Below, piece after piece: positions 8,047 to 16,501 of a stretch of DNA of 37,845 nt (its first letter is position 1; every line of letters starts with the position of its first letter). A program made the translations under genes and the position numbers. Origin of the DNA: Burkholderiales bacterium. Its GTDB lineage: Bacteria; Pseudomonadota; Gammaproteobacteria; Burkholderiales; Burkholderiaceae_F. The notes beneath the pieces were generated by a model, which was not told the origin of the DNA, made no database searches, and saw only the letters and a program-made list of their open reading frames with translations. The stretch lies in contig OKRD01000147.1 in assembly GCA_900290335.1 (NCBI GenBank), forward strand, positions 1 to 37,845, read 5' to 3'.

Positions 8047-11000
8047 TCAAGAAAGCTGCTGCTGGGCCTTGCCGGCGGCGGGCAGACCGGCTTGCGCGGC
8101 CGCCTGCCGTGCATGATCAGTGCCAAGGAACAGATACATCGCCGGTACCACAAACAGCGTGAACAGGGTGCCGACGGACAGACCGCTAAATACGACCCAG
8201 CCCATTGCCTGCCTGCCGGAGGCGCCCGCACCCGAGGCAATTGCCAGGGGCACGACGCCCAGAACCATGGCTGCGGTGGTCATGAGAATCGGCCTCAGGC
8301 GAACGCCAGCGGCCTCGACCACCGCGTCGAGCTTGCTTCGCCCGGCGCGCTGCAGTTCGTTGGCGAACTGGACGATCAAGATCCCGTGCTTGCTGATCAG
8401 TCCCATCAAAGTGACCAGTCCGACCTGCGAATAGATATTGAGCGAGGAAAAAAGGTTGACGTAAATCAGCGCACCAAACAAGGCCAGCGGAACCGACACG
8501 AGGATGACGATCGGGTCACGGAAGCTCTCGAATTGCGCTGAGAGCGCAAGAAACACGATGATGATCGAAAAGGCGAGGGTTATGGCGAATCCGCCCGTTT
8601 CGCTCAGAAACTGGCGCGACTGCCCCGAGTAGTCCATCGAATAGGCTGGCGATCCAACCTCCGCCACCGTGTCGCGCAGGAACTGCAGTGCATCGCCCTG
8701 GGAAACCGCCGGCGCGGCATTGACTCCGGCAATCGTTACGGAATTGAGCTGCTGGAAATGGGTGATGGTCTCCGGCACAACCGTAGTTTCCAGGTGCGCC
8801 ACGGTCGACAACGGGACATTGACTCCGCCGGGAGTGCGAAATTCGTAGCTGAGCACCTGCGAGGGGTTGAGCCGGTCGACCTGCAGCACTTGCGGAATCA
8901 CCTTGTACGACCGGCCCGCTATCGAGAAGTAGTTGACGTAGTTCCCGCCCAAGGCCCCACCGAGCGCGGCGCCGATATCGCCCTGGGTCAGACCCATGGC
9001 GCCGATCAGATCGCGATCAAACACGAGGGTCGTCTGCGGCTTGTCGATCTTCAGATCGCCGTCGATGAAGTAAAACTTACCGCTGGCGCGCGCCTTGTCC
9101 AGGACGGCCTGAGCGACCTCGTTGAGGTTGGAGAACGGCTCCGTCGTGTTGATGACGAACTGGACAGGCAAGCCCCGCGATCCCGGCAAAGGCGGAAATT
9201 GAAACGCCGCAACCCGAACACCCGCGACCCCGTTCCATCGGTTCTGCAGTTCCTGCTGGATCTCGGTTGCACCGCGGTTGCGCTCCTCCCAGGTCTTGAG
9301 CAGCATGCCGCCGATCCCCTGGTTGATCGTCGGCGTTCCCGTGATCTGGAACATCTGCTCGTACTCGGGGAGCTTGCTGGCGACGTCGTACAACTGATGC
9401 GCGTAGGTCTGCATCTGATCGGCAGTGGCGTTCGGCGGCCCGATTACCTGGTACAGAACGATGCCCTGGTCTTCGCTGGGCGCGAGCTCCGTCTTGGCGG
9501 TGAGAAACAGCAGCACCGCCGCCACCAGCAGCAAGGCGCCCATCACGAGCACGACCACCCAGGTCGAGAGGATCGCGCCGAGCAGGCGCTGGTAACCGGA
9601 GTGCAGGCGGCCGAACTGTCGGTCCAGAAACAGGCCAAAGCGCGATTGCGCGCCGCTGCCCTGAAACAGGCGCGAGCACATCATCGGCGAGAGCGTCAGG
9701 GCGATGATCCCGGAAACCGTGACCGCGCCAGCGAGCGAAAACGCGAACTCGGTGAACAGCGCACCGGTCAGCCCGCCCTGAAAGCCGATCGGTATGTAGA
9801 CCGCGACCAGGACAATGGTCATCGCCAGGATCGGCCCGCCGAGTTCGCGCGCGGCGATCAGCGAGGCCTCCAGCGGATTGCGGCCCTCTTCGTTGATGTG
9901 GCGGAAGACGTTTTCCACGACGATGATGGCATCGTCCACCACCAGACCGATGGCGAGCACCAGTGCCAGCAGCGTCAGCAGGTTGATCGAATACCCCAGC
10001 AGCAACATCACGAAGAAGGTTCCAATCAGCGACAACGGCATCGCGATGACCGGAATGACGACAGCGCGCAGATTGCCGAGGAACAGGAAGATCACTAAGG
10101 TCACGATGAGCAGCGACTCGCCCAGGGTCTTGACCACCTCGTGGATCGAGGTGGTCACGAACTTGGTTGCGTCATAGACGATTTTGCCCGTGAGGCCGTT
10201 CGGGAATTGACGCTCAATGGAGGGAAACTCGGCTCGCACGCGTCCGGCGACCTCGAGAAAATTCGCTTCCGGCGCCACCTTGATGCCTATGAACACGGAA
10301 CTGCGCCCGCTGAAGGCAACATTGAAATTGTAGTCTTCGGCACCCAGCGTGACCGTGGCCACGTCCTCGAGGCGAACGAGTGCGCCGTTTCCCTGCTTAA
10401 CGATCAAATGCTTGAACTCGTCGACGCTGTGCAGATCGGTGCCCGCACGCAGATCGACGGTGACCATCTGCCCTTTGCTCGATCCGAGCGCCGCCAGGTA
10501 GTTGTTCGCCGAGAGGGCGTTGACGATGTCGGTCGCCGTTATTCCGTGGGCGGCCAGGCGATCGGCATCCAGCCATGCCCGCAGTGCGAATTGGCGCCCT
10601 CCGAGAATCTCGGCTGTCTGCACACCCTCGACCGAATCGAGTTTGGGTTTTACGACGCGAATCAGGTAGTCGGTCACGCTGTTCGATGGCAGGACATCGC
10701 TGTAAAAGCCCATGTACATCGCATCCGTGGTCTGACCGACCTGAACGGTCAGGACCGGCTGCTGCGCCGCCGGCGGCAGCTGGTTCTTCACCGAGTTCAC
10801 CTGCGTATTGATTTCGGTGAGCGCGCGGTTGGCGTCGTAGTTGAGCCGCAGGGTCGCGGTGATGACCGATTGGCCGTTGAGGCTGTTGGACGACAGGTAA
10901 TCGATTCCCTGTGCCTGCGCGATCGCGGCTTCCAGCGGCTGGGTGATGAACCCGGCAACCGTGTCGGCGTCCGCGCCGAAGTAGGCGGTGCTGATTGTTA

Positions 11001-11133
11001 CCACCGCATTCTGGGTCGCCGGGTACTGGTTTACCGGCAAGTTCACCAGCGCACGCAGGCCGAGCACGAGAATCAGCAAGCTGATGACCGCTGCCAGAAC
11101 CGGCCGCCGGATAAACAGATCCGTGATATTCAT
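8047..11133 (-). CDS. RND multidrug efflux permease, HAE1 family
   Basis: A 1028-residue inner-membrane proton/drug antiporter, full length for the AcrB/MexB-type HAE1 family. It starts with M-N-I-T-D-L-F-I-R-R-P-V-L, the amphipathic entry helix before transmembrane segment 1, and shows the internally duplicated 12-segment layout with two large periplasmic domains. The proton-relay aspartate pair is visible in V-V-D-D-A-I-I-V-V-E-N-V of segment 4, and the partner lysine in G-L-I-S-K-H-G-I-L-I-V of segment 10. It is the last gene of a three-gene operon: the adaptor stops 45 bases upstream. Heavy-metal (CusA-type) signatures are absent, so export of organic compounds is inferred; the actual substrates are not readable. 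Confidence 0.95.
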   Translation of the reverse strand: MNITDLFIRRPVLAAVISLLILVLGLRALVNLPVNQYPATQNAVVTISTAYFGADADTVAGFITQPLEAAIAQAQGIDYLSSNSLNGQSVITATLRLNYDANRALTEINTQVNSVKNQLPPAAQQPVLTVQVGQTTDAMYMGFYSDVLPSNSVTDYLIRVVKPKLDSVEGVQTAEILGGRQFALRAWLDADRLAAHGITATDIVNALSANNYLAALGSSKGQMVTVDLRAGTDLHSVDEFKHLIVKQGNGALVRLEDVATVTLGAEDYNFNVAFSGRSSVFIGIKVAPEANFLEVAGRVRAEFPSIERQFPNGLTGKIVYDATKFVTTSIHEVVKTLGESLLIVTLVIFLFLGNLRAVVIPVIAMPLSLIGTFFVMLLLGYSINLLTLLALVLAIGLVVDDAIIVVENVFRHINEEGRNPLEASLIAARELGGPILAMTIVLVAVYIPIGFQGGLTGALFTEFAFSLAGAVTVSGIIALTLSPMMCSRLFQGSGAQSRFGLFLDRQFGRLHSGYQRLLGAILSTWVVVLVMGALLLVAAVLLFLTAKTELAPSEDQGIVLYQVIGPPNATADQMQTYAHQLYDVASKLPEYEQMFQITGTPTINQGIGGMLLKTWEERNRGATEIQQELQNRWNGVAGVRVAAFQFPPLPGSRGLPVQFVINTTEPFSNLNEVAQAVLDKARASGKFYFIDGDLKIDKPQTTLVFDRDLIGAMGLTQGDIGAALGGALGGNYVNYFSIAGRSYKVIPQVLQVDRLNPSQVLSYEFRTPGGVNVPLSTVAHLETTVVPETITHFQQLNSVTIAGVNAAPAVSQGDALQFLRDTVAEVGSPAYSMDYSGQSRQFLSETGGFAITLAFSIIIVFLALSAQFESFRDPIVILVSVPLALFGALIYVNLFSSLNIYSQVGLVTLMGLISKHGILIVQFANELQRAGRSKLDAVVEAAGVRLRPILMTTAAMVLGVVPLAIASGAGASGRQAMGWVVFSGLSVGTLFTLFVVPAMYLFLGTDHARQAAAQAGLPAAGKAQQQLS

Positions 11134-11178
11134 GACCGTCGTGTCGATGCCATGGCTAGGGTTCCGGACGCTGCCGGA

Positions 11179-12348
11179 TCAGTGCTCCTGCGGGGTCGGA
11201 TTTTCATCGTTGCGCGGAACGACCTTGTTGTCGACGGCCAACGGCCCCCCATTCTTGAGCTTGAGCTGGCCGCTCGTCACCACGGCATCGCCCTCCTTCA
11301 GACCCTTGAGAATCGCCACCTGATCACCGCGCGTTGCGCCGGTCGTCACGAACACCTGCCTGGCGGTCAATGTCGCCTCACCCTTGTCGTTCTTTCCGGA
11401 CTCCGCCACGAATACCGTCGCACCATACGGATTGAAAGCCACCGCCGCCTGCGGTAGCGTGATCTGGCGCTCGCGCGAGCCCACCAGGAGCGCGACTTTG
11501 GCGAACATTCCCGGCAACAATTCGTGTTTGGGGTTCTTCAGCGTCGCCTCGACCTGCACATTGCGCGTGCCGCTGTCCACCGCGGAGCTGATGGCGGTGA
11601 CCTTCCCCTGAAAATTGCGCCGCGGCCAGGCATCTACGCTGGCAAGGACCTCGGCACCCAGGGCCACGCGAGCGAGCTCACGCTGTGGCACGTTGAAGTC
11701 GACATAGAGCGTGTCGATGGACTGCAGCGTCACCACCTTGTCGCCGGCGTTCAGGAACTGACCGGGATTGACCGTCGTGATTCCCGTGCGGCCGGCAAAC
11801 GGCGCGCGTATCATTTTCTTCTCGATGACCGCGCGCTGCTGCTCGACTTGCGCCATCTTGCTCTTCAGATCCGCTTCGTCGGCGTCGATTGTCGCCTGGC
11901 TCACCGCACGTGCGGCGAACTGATCGCGGTCCCGGGTCAGCGTAGTGCGCGCGAGGTCTGCCGCCGCCTGCATGGACAGCAACTGCGCCTTCTCCGCATC
12001 GGCATTGAGCTCGAAAAGCACATCGCCCGCGCCGACGTTCTGCCCCGATTGGAATTTCACACCACGCACTAGGCCGGCGACCTCGGTGCTCAGATCGGTC
12101 CCGCGCCAGGCGCGCAGGCTGCCGACCGTATCGATCTGGTCGAGCCATTCCTGGGACTGCACCGTCATCGTCGAGACGGTCGGCGGCGCGGGCGGCTTGA
12201 CGGAGGCGATCTGCTTCTTTATCAGAAGGACCTTCACTCCGACGATCGCTCCGATGAGCAGCAGCACGCAGATGATCGTGAAAATCAGCCGCCGCGCGAA
12301 CCTCGGTCGGGGCTTGGCGGGGTTGTCGATCGGTCCAAGATTTGTCAT
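11179..12348 (-). CDS. RND efflux periplasmic adaptor (membrane fusion protein)
   Basis: A 389-residue HlyD/AcrA-type adaptor that links the RND permease to the outer-membrane channel. A cytoplasmic N-terminus (about 20 residues, P-R-F-A-R-R) is followed by one membrane anchor, L-I-F-T-I-I-C-V-L-L-L-I-G-A-I-V-G-V. After this come the barrel-sandwich lipoyl half-motifs (G-L-V-R-G-V-K-F-Q-S-G-Q-N-V and I-R-A-P-F-A-G-R-T-G), a helical hairpin with A-A-D-L-A-R-T-T-L-T-R-D-R-D-Q-F, and the beta-barrel region. I choose the ATG at 12348, preceded by AAGG. A TTG 45 bases further upstream in frame is possible but less likely. The gene lies 90 bases downstream of the outer-membrane lipoprotein gene. 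Confidence 0.93.
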   Translation of the reverse strand: MTNLGPIDNPAKPRPRFARRLIFTIICVLLLIGAIVGVKVLLIKKQIASVKPPAPPTVSTMTVQSQEWLDQIDTVGSLRAWRGTDLSTEVAGLVRGVKFQSGQNVGAGDVLFELNADAEKAQLLSMQAAADLARTTLTRDRDQFAARAVSQATIDADEADLKSKMAQVEQQRAVIEKKMIRAPFAGRTGITTVNPGQFLNAGDKVVTLQSIDTLYVDFNVPQRELARVALGAEVLASVDAWPRRNFQGKVTAISSAVDSGTRNVQVEATLKNPKHELLPGMFAKVALLVGSRERQITLPQAAVAFNPYGATVFVAESGKNDKGEATLTARQVFVTTGATRGDQVAILKGLKEGDAVVTSGQLKLKNGGPLAVDNKVVPRNDENPTPQEH

Positions 12349-12438
12349 TGCCTTGATCTCTGGCTCAAGCTTCCGGGTTTGGCTGCCGGTCAATCCGCCC
12401 CGTTTCGCACCGGAAAACCATCCGCTTCATTGCTCGGA

Positions 12439-13938
12439 TCACTCCGTTTGCGCCAGGGGCTTGGCGGGCAGCTGCGGTTGGATTTGGTTCCACCACCCAC
12501 CGCCCAGGGCCTGAAACAAGGCGGCGGTGTCGGCAAACCGGTTCGCCCGTGCCTGCACCACTGCGACGGCCGACTGCGCGAGCTGCTGCTGCGCAGTTAG
12601 CAGGCTCAGGTAGCTGACCGCCCCGGCATCGAATTGGGTTTGCGCAAGTTCGGCCGCTGCCCGCGCTTGCGTATACGCCTCGGACTGCGCCGCCAGGGTC
12701 CGCGCATCAAACTCTAGTGCCCGCAGCGCGTCGGCCACGTTCTCAAACGCGGTGAGGACGGTCTGACGGTAGAGCGCCGCTGCCTGGTCAAAGGCGGCAA
12801 CGGCGGCGCGTCGTTGCGCGGCCAGGGCGCCGCCGTGAAAGATCGGCTGCGCCAGTGCGGCGCTCATACTCCAGACGATGGAGTCGGGTTCGAACAGTTG
12901 CCGCACGCTCAGCGCGGTATATCCGAAATTGCCCCCGAGCGTGAGCTGCGGATACTGGTTCGCCGTGGCCACACCAACTTGCGCACTGGCCGCGTGCAGC
13001 AGGGACTCGGCCGCGAGGATGTCCGGCCGCTGATGCACCAGATCGCTGGGCACGCTCACCGGCAAATCGACTGGGAGATCCATGCGCAAGATCTCGAACG
13101 GCGCCAAATCCAGTTCGGAAGGGGCCTTGCCGGTGTACGCAGCCAACTGGTGAAGCGTCTGCGCTCGCTGCAGCTCTAGGGGAAAGATCGACGCTGTGGT
13201 CTGCGCCAGCGCGGTTCGCTGCGTCAGTACGTCGGTCCGCGTCACGGCGCCCAGCTCGAAGCGGCGCTCGACGATTTCCAGACCAGATTGCTGCAGCCGC
13301 TCCACATCGCGCAGCGCCTGGATCTGCTCGCGCAGCGCCGCTTCCCGGACCACGGCGGTAACGATATTGGCCGTCAGCGCCAACTGCGCAGCACGCAACT
13401 GGTTCTCCTGGTAGTCCACTTGCGCCTGCAACGCTTCGAGCTGTCGCCGTACCGATCCGAACAGGTCTACGGTGTAGGAAACGCTCACCTGGGCGTTGTA
13501 GAGCGCGAAGGTGCTGGCATACGGCAGGCCCAATTCGGCAGCGGACGCGCGCTCTCTGGCCGCGGAAAGCTGTCCATTGACTGCCGGTACCGTCAGATTC
13601 CCCCTGCCGGCCACCAAGGTCTCGCGGGCCTGACGCAGCGCGGCCGAGGCAGCCGCCAGCGTCGGGTTTTCGCGCAAGGCGCCCTCGACCAGCTGGTTGA
13701 GAGTTTCGGAGTGGAACAGCGTCCACCAGTCATGGATCAAATCGTTACCGGGCCGCAGTTCTTGCTCCTCACCTCCCGCTACGGCGGCCGGCGCGGCAAC
13801 TTTCTTGGGCAGCGGCGATTCGACATAGGTGCCCGTGCTCACCGCCCCGGGGCGCTCGAAGTCCGGCCCGACGGCACATGCACCGAGCAATAGCGTCAGC
13901 AAGAGCGGCGAGCGCGGGAGCGCACGGCAAACCTCCAT
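12439..13938 (-). CDS. NodT-family RND efflux outer-membrane lipoprotein
   Basis: A 499-residue OprM/NodT-type outer-membrane channel. The N-terminal hydrophobic segment ends in the lipobox L-L-G-A-C with the lipidated cysteine at residue 21. It is followed by A-V-G-P-D-F-x-x-P, the usual start of mature NodT proteins. Two outer-membrane-efflux repeats follow; the signature R-P-D-I-L-A-A-E is in the second half, and long helices rich in A, Q and R make up the periplasmic tunnel. The ATG at 13938 is chosen because it places the signal sequence correctly and has GAGAGGA upstream. An open frame extends upstream without domain content. First gene of the efflux operon; its promoter region is the palindrome-bearing stretch to the right. 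Confidence 0.93.
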   Translation of the reverse strand: MEVCRALPRSPLLLTLLLGACAVGPDFERPGAVSTGTYVESPLPKKVAAPAAVAGGEEQELRPGNDLIHDWWTLFHSETLNQLVEGALRENPTLAAASAALRQARETLVAGRGNLTVPAVNGQLSAARERASAAELGLPYASTFALYNAQVSVSYTVDLFGSVRRQLEALQAQVDYQENQLRAAQLALTANIVTAVVREAALREQIQALRDVERLQQSGLEIVERRFELGAVTRTDVLTQRTALAQTTASIFPLELQRAQTLHQLAAYTGKAPSELDLAPFEILRMDLPVDLPVSVPSDLVHQRPDILAAESLLHAASAQVGVATANQYPQLTLGGNFGYTALSVRQLFEPDSIVWSMSAALAQPIFHGGALAAQRRAAVAAFDQAAALYRQTVLTAFENVADALRALEFDARTLAAQSEAYTQARAAAELAQTQFDAGAVSYLSLLTAQQQLAQSAVAVVQARANRFADTAALFQALGGGWWNQIQPQLPAKPLAQTE

Positions 13939-14359
13939 ACCCACGAATCCTCTCTCAGGTCGTACGGCCAGCGCCGGCAACGCATGGCCGCCGCGCTCTG
14001 CCGCCCGGGGCGGGCCGCGGTATTGCTTTCCGCCGCCGCCAAGCCGGAACGCTATCACGAAACGCGCGCGTTCTTGTTCCAATTCGCTGACGCACGGAGA
14101 CGAGCAATGCACGCCGGACTACGCGATGCAGCGGCTTGGCTGTGAATTCAAGCAATTAAATGTTGCGCCGTTGCTATTTCCGCGCGAGGGAGAAATCCCC
14201 TAGGGCATTTCCGGACATTGCGCGTGTCCGGAGTGAATCCCAAGACCTTGCTCTTGGCGCGCCATTACTTACCGTACAGCGGCAAACACTGAGCATCGGG
14301 GCGCAAGTGAGAAATATTTGCTATTGTTGACAGCCTTGACTTCCTGTAGAAATAACAAC
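13939..14359. other. 421-base divergent intergenic region
   Basis: This stretch separates the leftward efflux operon from the rightward orphan gene at 14360. The right-hand part (about 14280-14360) is noticeably more AT-rich than the surrounding DNA, as expected for a promoter. The two palindromes at 14192-14232 lie near its middle. No reading frame in it has recognisable protein features. Confidence 0.55.
14192..14232. promoter_or_regulatory. Two abutting palindromes, candidate operator
   Basis: The first element, GAAATCCCCTAGGGCATTTC at 14192-14211, is a 20-base palindrome with a single mismatched pair (positions 6 and 15). The second, TCCGGACA at 14210-14217 with TGTCCGGA at 14225-14232, is a perfect eight-base inverted repeat with a seven-base spacer. 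They overlap by two bases. They lie about 260 bases upstream of the efflux operon start and about 130-170 upstream of the orphan gene. Dyad symmetry of this size between divergent units suggests a repressor or activator site. No TetR-, MarR- or LysR-type regulator is in the window, so the binding protein is unknown. Confidence 0.5.
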
Positions 14360-14782
14360 ATGACGTCGCACCAAATTCTTTCCCTGCTCCAAAAGCGGGA
14401 AGAGTTGTTGAAGAACCTGAGCGAGATAAACGCTCAGATCATTCGCTTTACTCTTGACCATGGAAGTGATTCGGCAATTGCGGTCGTATCTCAGGCCGCA
14501 CGTACCAGCGGGCGCGCGAACGGGTCTGCCAAGAAAGGCGGGGCGCGGCGCAAGTGGTTCGAGCGCGGCGAAATGATCAAGCTCGCCAGGAAGTTGCTAG
14601 CACAGCCCATGTCGCAGGCCGACTTGGTGCGCGCTCTGGCGAGCGCCAAGGGGTACGACAAGGGATTGCCCGCCTCGGAGAAGGCGCGCTTTAAGAGCGC
14701 CGCCTATCAGGCGATCGCCGCGGCGCTCGCCGGCAAGCAACTGTTTCGCAACAAGGTCGGGCAGGTCGCTACGCGCCGCTAA
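14360..14782 (+). CDS. Small basic hypothetical protein, possible DNA-binding
   Basis: I do not recognise this 140-residue protein. Residues 5-33 (Q-I-L-S-L-L-Q-K-R-E-E-L-L-K-N-L-S-E-I-N) form a heptad-like coiled coil. Residues 49-66 are a Gly/Lys/Arg-rich linker, and residues 67-131 look helical and basic, with a helix-turn-helix-like stretch around M-S-Q-A-D-L-V-R-A-L-A (84-94). The overall plan, coiled coil then basic linker then small C-terminal domain, resembles nucleoid-associated or small regulatory proteins such as H-NS, but no H-NS signature is present. The ATG at 14360 is preferred to an in-frame one at 14318 because the coiled coil begins right after it; no strong ribosome binding site precedes either. 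It is single-gene, convergent with dctA. Codon usage matches its neighbours. Confidence 0.6.
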   Translation: MTSHQILSLLQKREELLKNLSEINAQIIRFTLDHGSDSAIAVVSQAARTSGRANGSAKKGGARRKWFERGEMIKLARKLLAQPMSQADLVRALASAKGYDKGLPASEKARFKSAAYQAIAAALAGKQLFRNKVGQVATRR

Positions 14783-14810
14783 AGCAAGTCGATCTGCCTC
14801 GGGAGCACCG

Positions 14811-14826
14811 CGTCCGCGGGCGGACG
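14811..14826. terminator. GC-rich hairpin between convergent genes
   Basis: CGTCCG (14811-14816) pairs perfectly with CGGACG (14821-14826) around a CGGG loop, and sits between the stop of the orphan gene (14782) and the stop of dctA (14838). The position suits a bidirectional transcription stop. No T-tract follows on either side, so termination is inferred. Confidence 0.4.
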
Positions 14827-14837
14827 TACCCTCGCGC

Positions 14838-16142
14838 CTATGGCGAGTTCATCTCTTCTGGGGGACCGGACTCCAGTTGGCGCTGCAGCGTCGGCGCGTC
14901 CAGAGCACGGCACCAGCGCGCAACGACCAGCGTGGCTACGCCATTGCCCACCAGGTTCGTGAGGGCGCGAGCCTCCGACATGAAACGGTCGATGCCCAGG
15001 ATCAGCGCCACGCCGGCGACCGGAACCGTGCCGACCGCCGACAGCGTCGCCGCCAAGACGATGAAGCCGCTGCCCGTCACCCCCGCGGCTCCCTTGGACG
15101 TAAGCAGCAGGACAGCGAGCACCGTCAGTTGCTGGAAAAGATCCAATGGCGTGTTGGTCGCCTGAGCAATGAAAATGGTTGCCATCGTCAGGTAAATCGA
15201 GGTGCCGTCCAGATTGAACGAGTAGCCGGCGGGGATCACCAGACCGACGACGGACTTGTGGGCGCCGAGCGATTCGAGCTTGGCCATCATGCGCGGCAGC
15301 GCCGCTTCCGACGAGGACGTCCCCAGGACGATGAACAGTTCCTCGCGGATGTACTTCACGAAACGCCAGATGCTAAAGCCGTGCAATCGCGCCACGATGC
15401 CAAGGACGACAAAAATGAATATCAGGCAGGTGGCGTAGAAGCACAGCATCAGTCCACCGAGCTGCGCCAGCGCACCGACACCGTACTTGCCGATCGTGAA
15501 AGCCATGGCGCCAAAAGCGCCAATCGGGGCGACCCGCATGATCATTCCGACGATGCGGAACAGCACCTGACTAACTTGTTCGACCCAGGCAAACAGGGGC
15601 CGACCCCGCTCCCCCGTCAAATGCAGCGCGAAGCCGCTCAGGATGGCGATGAAAAGCACCGGAAGGATCTCTCCGCGCGCAAACGCCCCGACGAGCGTCT
15701 CCGGGATGATTTCCAGCAAGAACTGGGTAATCGTTTGCATCTTCCCGGGGCCGGCGTAGGCCGCGACGGCGTGCACGTCCAGGCTGGCCGGATCAACGTT
15801 CATGCCAGCTCCTGGTTGCACCACATTGACCACAATCAGGCCAATCATCAGGGCAATCGTGCTCAGGACTTCAAAATAGAGGATCGCAAGGGCGCCGGTC
15901 CGGCCGACGGACTTGAGGTCCTCCATGCCGGCGATGCCGAGGACGACGGTGCAGAAGATGATCGGCGCGATGATCATCTTGATCAGCTTGATGAAGGCAT
16001 CCCCCAGGGGCTTGAGCGACACCGCCAAGTCGGGCTGGAAATACCCGAGCACTACGCCAATGGAGATCGCGATCAGAACCTGTACGTACAGGCTGCGAAG
16101 AAAGCGCGTGCCGTGCAAGATATCCTCCTGCGACTGTCGCAT
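14838..16142 (-). CDS. dctA: C4-dicarboxylate:cation symporter DctA
   Basis: A 434-residue inner-membrane symporter of the DAACS family that imports succinate, fumarate and malate with sodium or protons. The protein shows eight hydrophobic helices plus two re-entrant loops. Family signatures are visible: the serine-rich loop [14 protein letters not shown], the [12 protein letters not shown] segment (unwound helix 7), and the second loop [15 protein letters not shown]. Length equals typical DctA (about 430-445), and the aspartate in the N-L-D-G motif that separates it from amino-acid carriers is consistent with DctA. A GGAG lies just before the ATG at 16142. No DctBD or DcuSR sensor pair is nearby. 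GltP-type glutamate carriers are the alternative but fit less well. Confidence 0.93.
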   Translation of the reverse strand: MRQSQEDILHGTRFLRSLYVQVLIAISIGVVLGYFQPDLAVSLKPLGDAFIKLIKMIIAPIIFCTVVLGIAGMEDLKSVGRTGALAILYFEVLSTIALMIGLIVVNVVQPGAGMNVDPASLDVHAVAAYAGPGKMQTITQFLLEIIPETLVGAFARGEILPVLFIAILSGFALHLTGERGRPLFAWVEQVSQVLFRIVGMIMRVAPIGAFGAMAFTIGKYGVGALAQLGGLMLCFYATCLIFIFVVLGIVARLHGFSIWRFVKYIREELFIVLGTSSSEAALPRMMAKLESLGAHKSVVGLVIPAGYSFNLDGTSIYLTMATIFIAQATNTPLDLFQQLTVLAVLLLTSKGAAGVTGSGFIVLAATLSAVGTVPVAGVALILGIDRFMSEARALTNLVGNGVATLVVARWCRALDAPTLQRQLESGPPEEMNSP

Positions 16143-16189
16143 TCGCTCCGGGCGGCGGCGGTCGCCTTCCGGAACACCGGTACGAGATC

Positions 16190-16265
16190 TGGTAGGGGCA
16201 GTAGGAGTCGAACCTACGACCTACGGATTAAGAGTCCGCTGCTCTACCAACTGAGCTATACCCCC
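16190..16265 (-). tRNA. tRNA-Lys (anticodon CTT)
   Basis: A 76-base cloverleaf read leftward from 16265. The acceptor stem is GGGGGTA with TGCCCCT, including two G-T wobbles, and the D-stem is GCTC/GAGC. The anticodon stem is GCGGA/TCCGT around loop CTCTTAA, giving anticodon CTT for AAG lysine codons. The T-stem is GTAGG/CCTAC with TTCGACT. The discriminator A and the CCA end are encoded at 16193-16190. It lies between dctA and glpD. Confidence 0.95.
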
Positions 16266-16317
16266 ATGATTGGCGCCTCGCATGATTTGTTTCTTCGTAT
16301 GCACGAGGCCATCTTGC

Positions 16318-16352
16318 GCTGTCCCGGTATCGCTACGCGATTCGCGGACAGC
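16318..16352. repeat. Nested inverted repeat upstream of tRNA-Lys and glpD
   Basis: An outer perfect seven-base stem, GCTGTCC (16318-16324) with GGACAGC (16346-16352), encloses an inner five-base stem, ATCGC (16329-16333) with GCGAT (16337-16341). The two are separated by four-base internal loops, and the inner loop is TAC. The structure lies 53 bases upstream of the tRNA and about 150 bases upstream of glpD. It could be an operator or an RNA hairpin; nothing in the sequence decides which. Confidence 0.4.
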
Positions 16353-16501
16353 CGGCATTTTAGCGCAGGAATGCCCGCTTCCGGGAGACACGTCGACCGC
16401 GACCGTCATGATGCTTCCTGCCATCGTAAAATCGCGACGAGATTCGCCCAAATATCCCGCGCGCTCTGCCGGATCCTGGCCACGTTCCATAACCCCCGTC
16501 G

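Noticed and set aside
8758-10098. Plus-strand open frame of 446 codons inside the RND permease
   Set aside because: Antisense shadow of a full-length permease; no recognisable protein features.
14327-14355. TTGACA at 14327-14332 with AAATAA 17 bases on as a promoter of the orphan gene
   Set aside because: The -35 is perfect but the -10 is poor, and initiation would fall at the start codon; not strong enough to annotate.
16190-16265. tRNA-Lys as an integration site for a genomic island
   Set aside because: No integrase, no repeated tRNA 3' end elsewhere in the window, and flanking genes are core metabolism.
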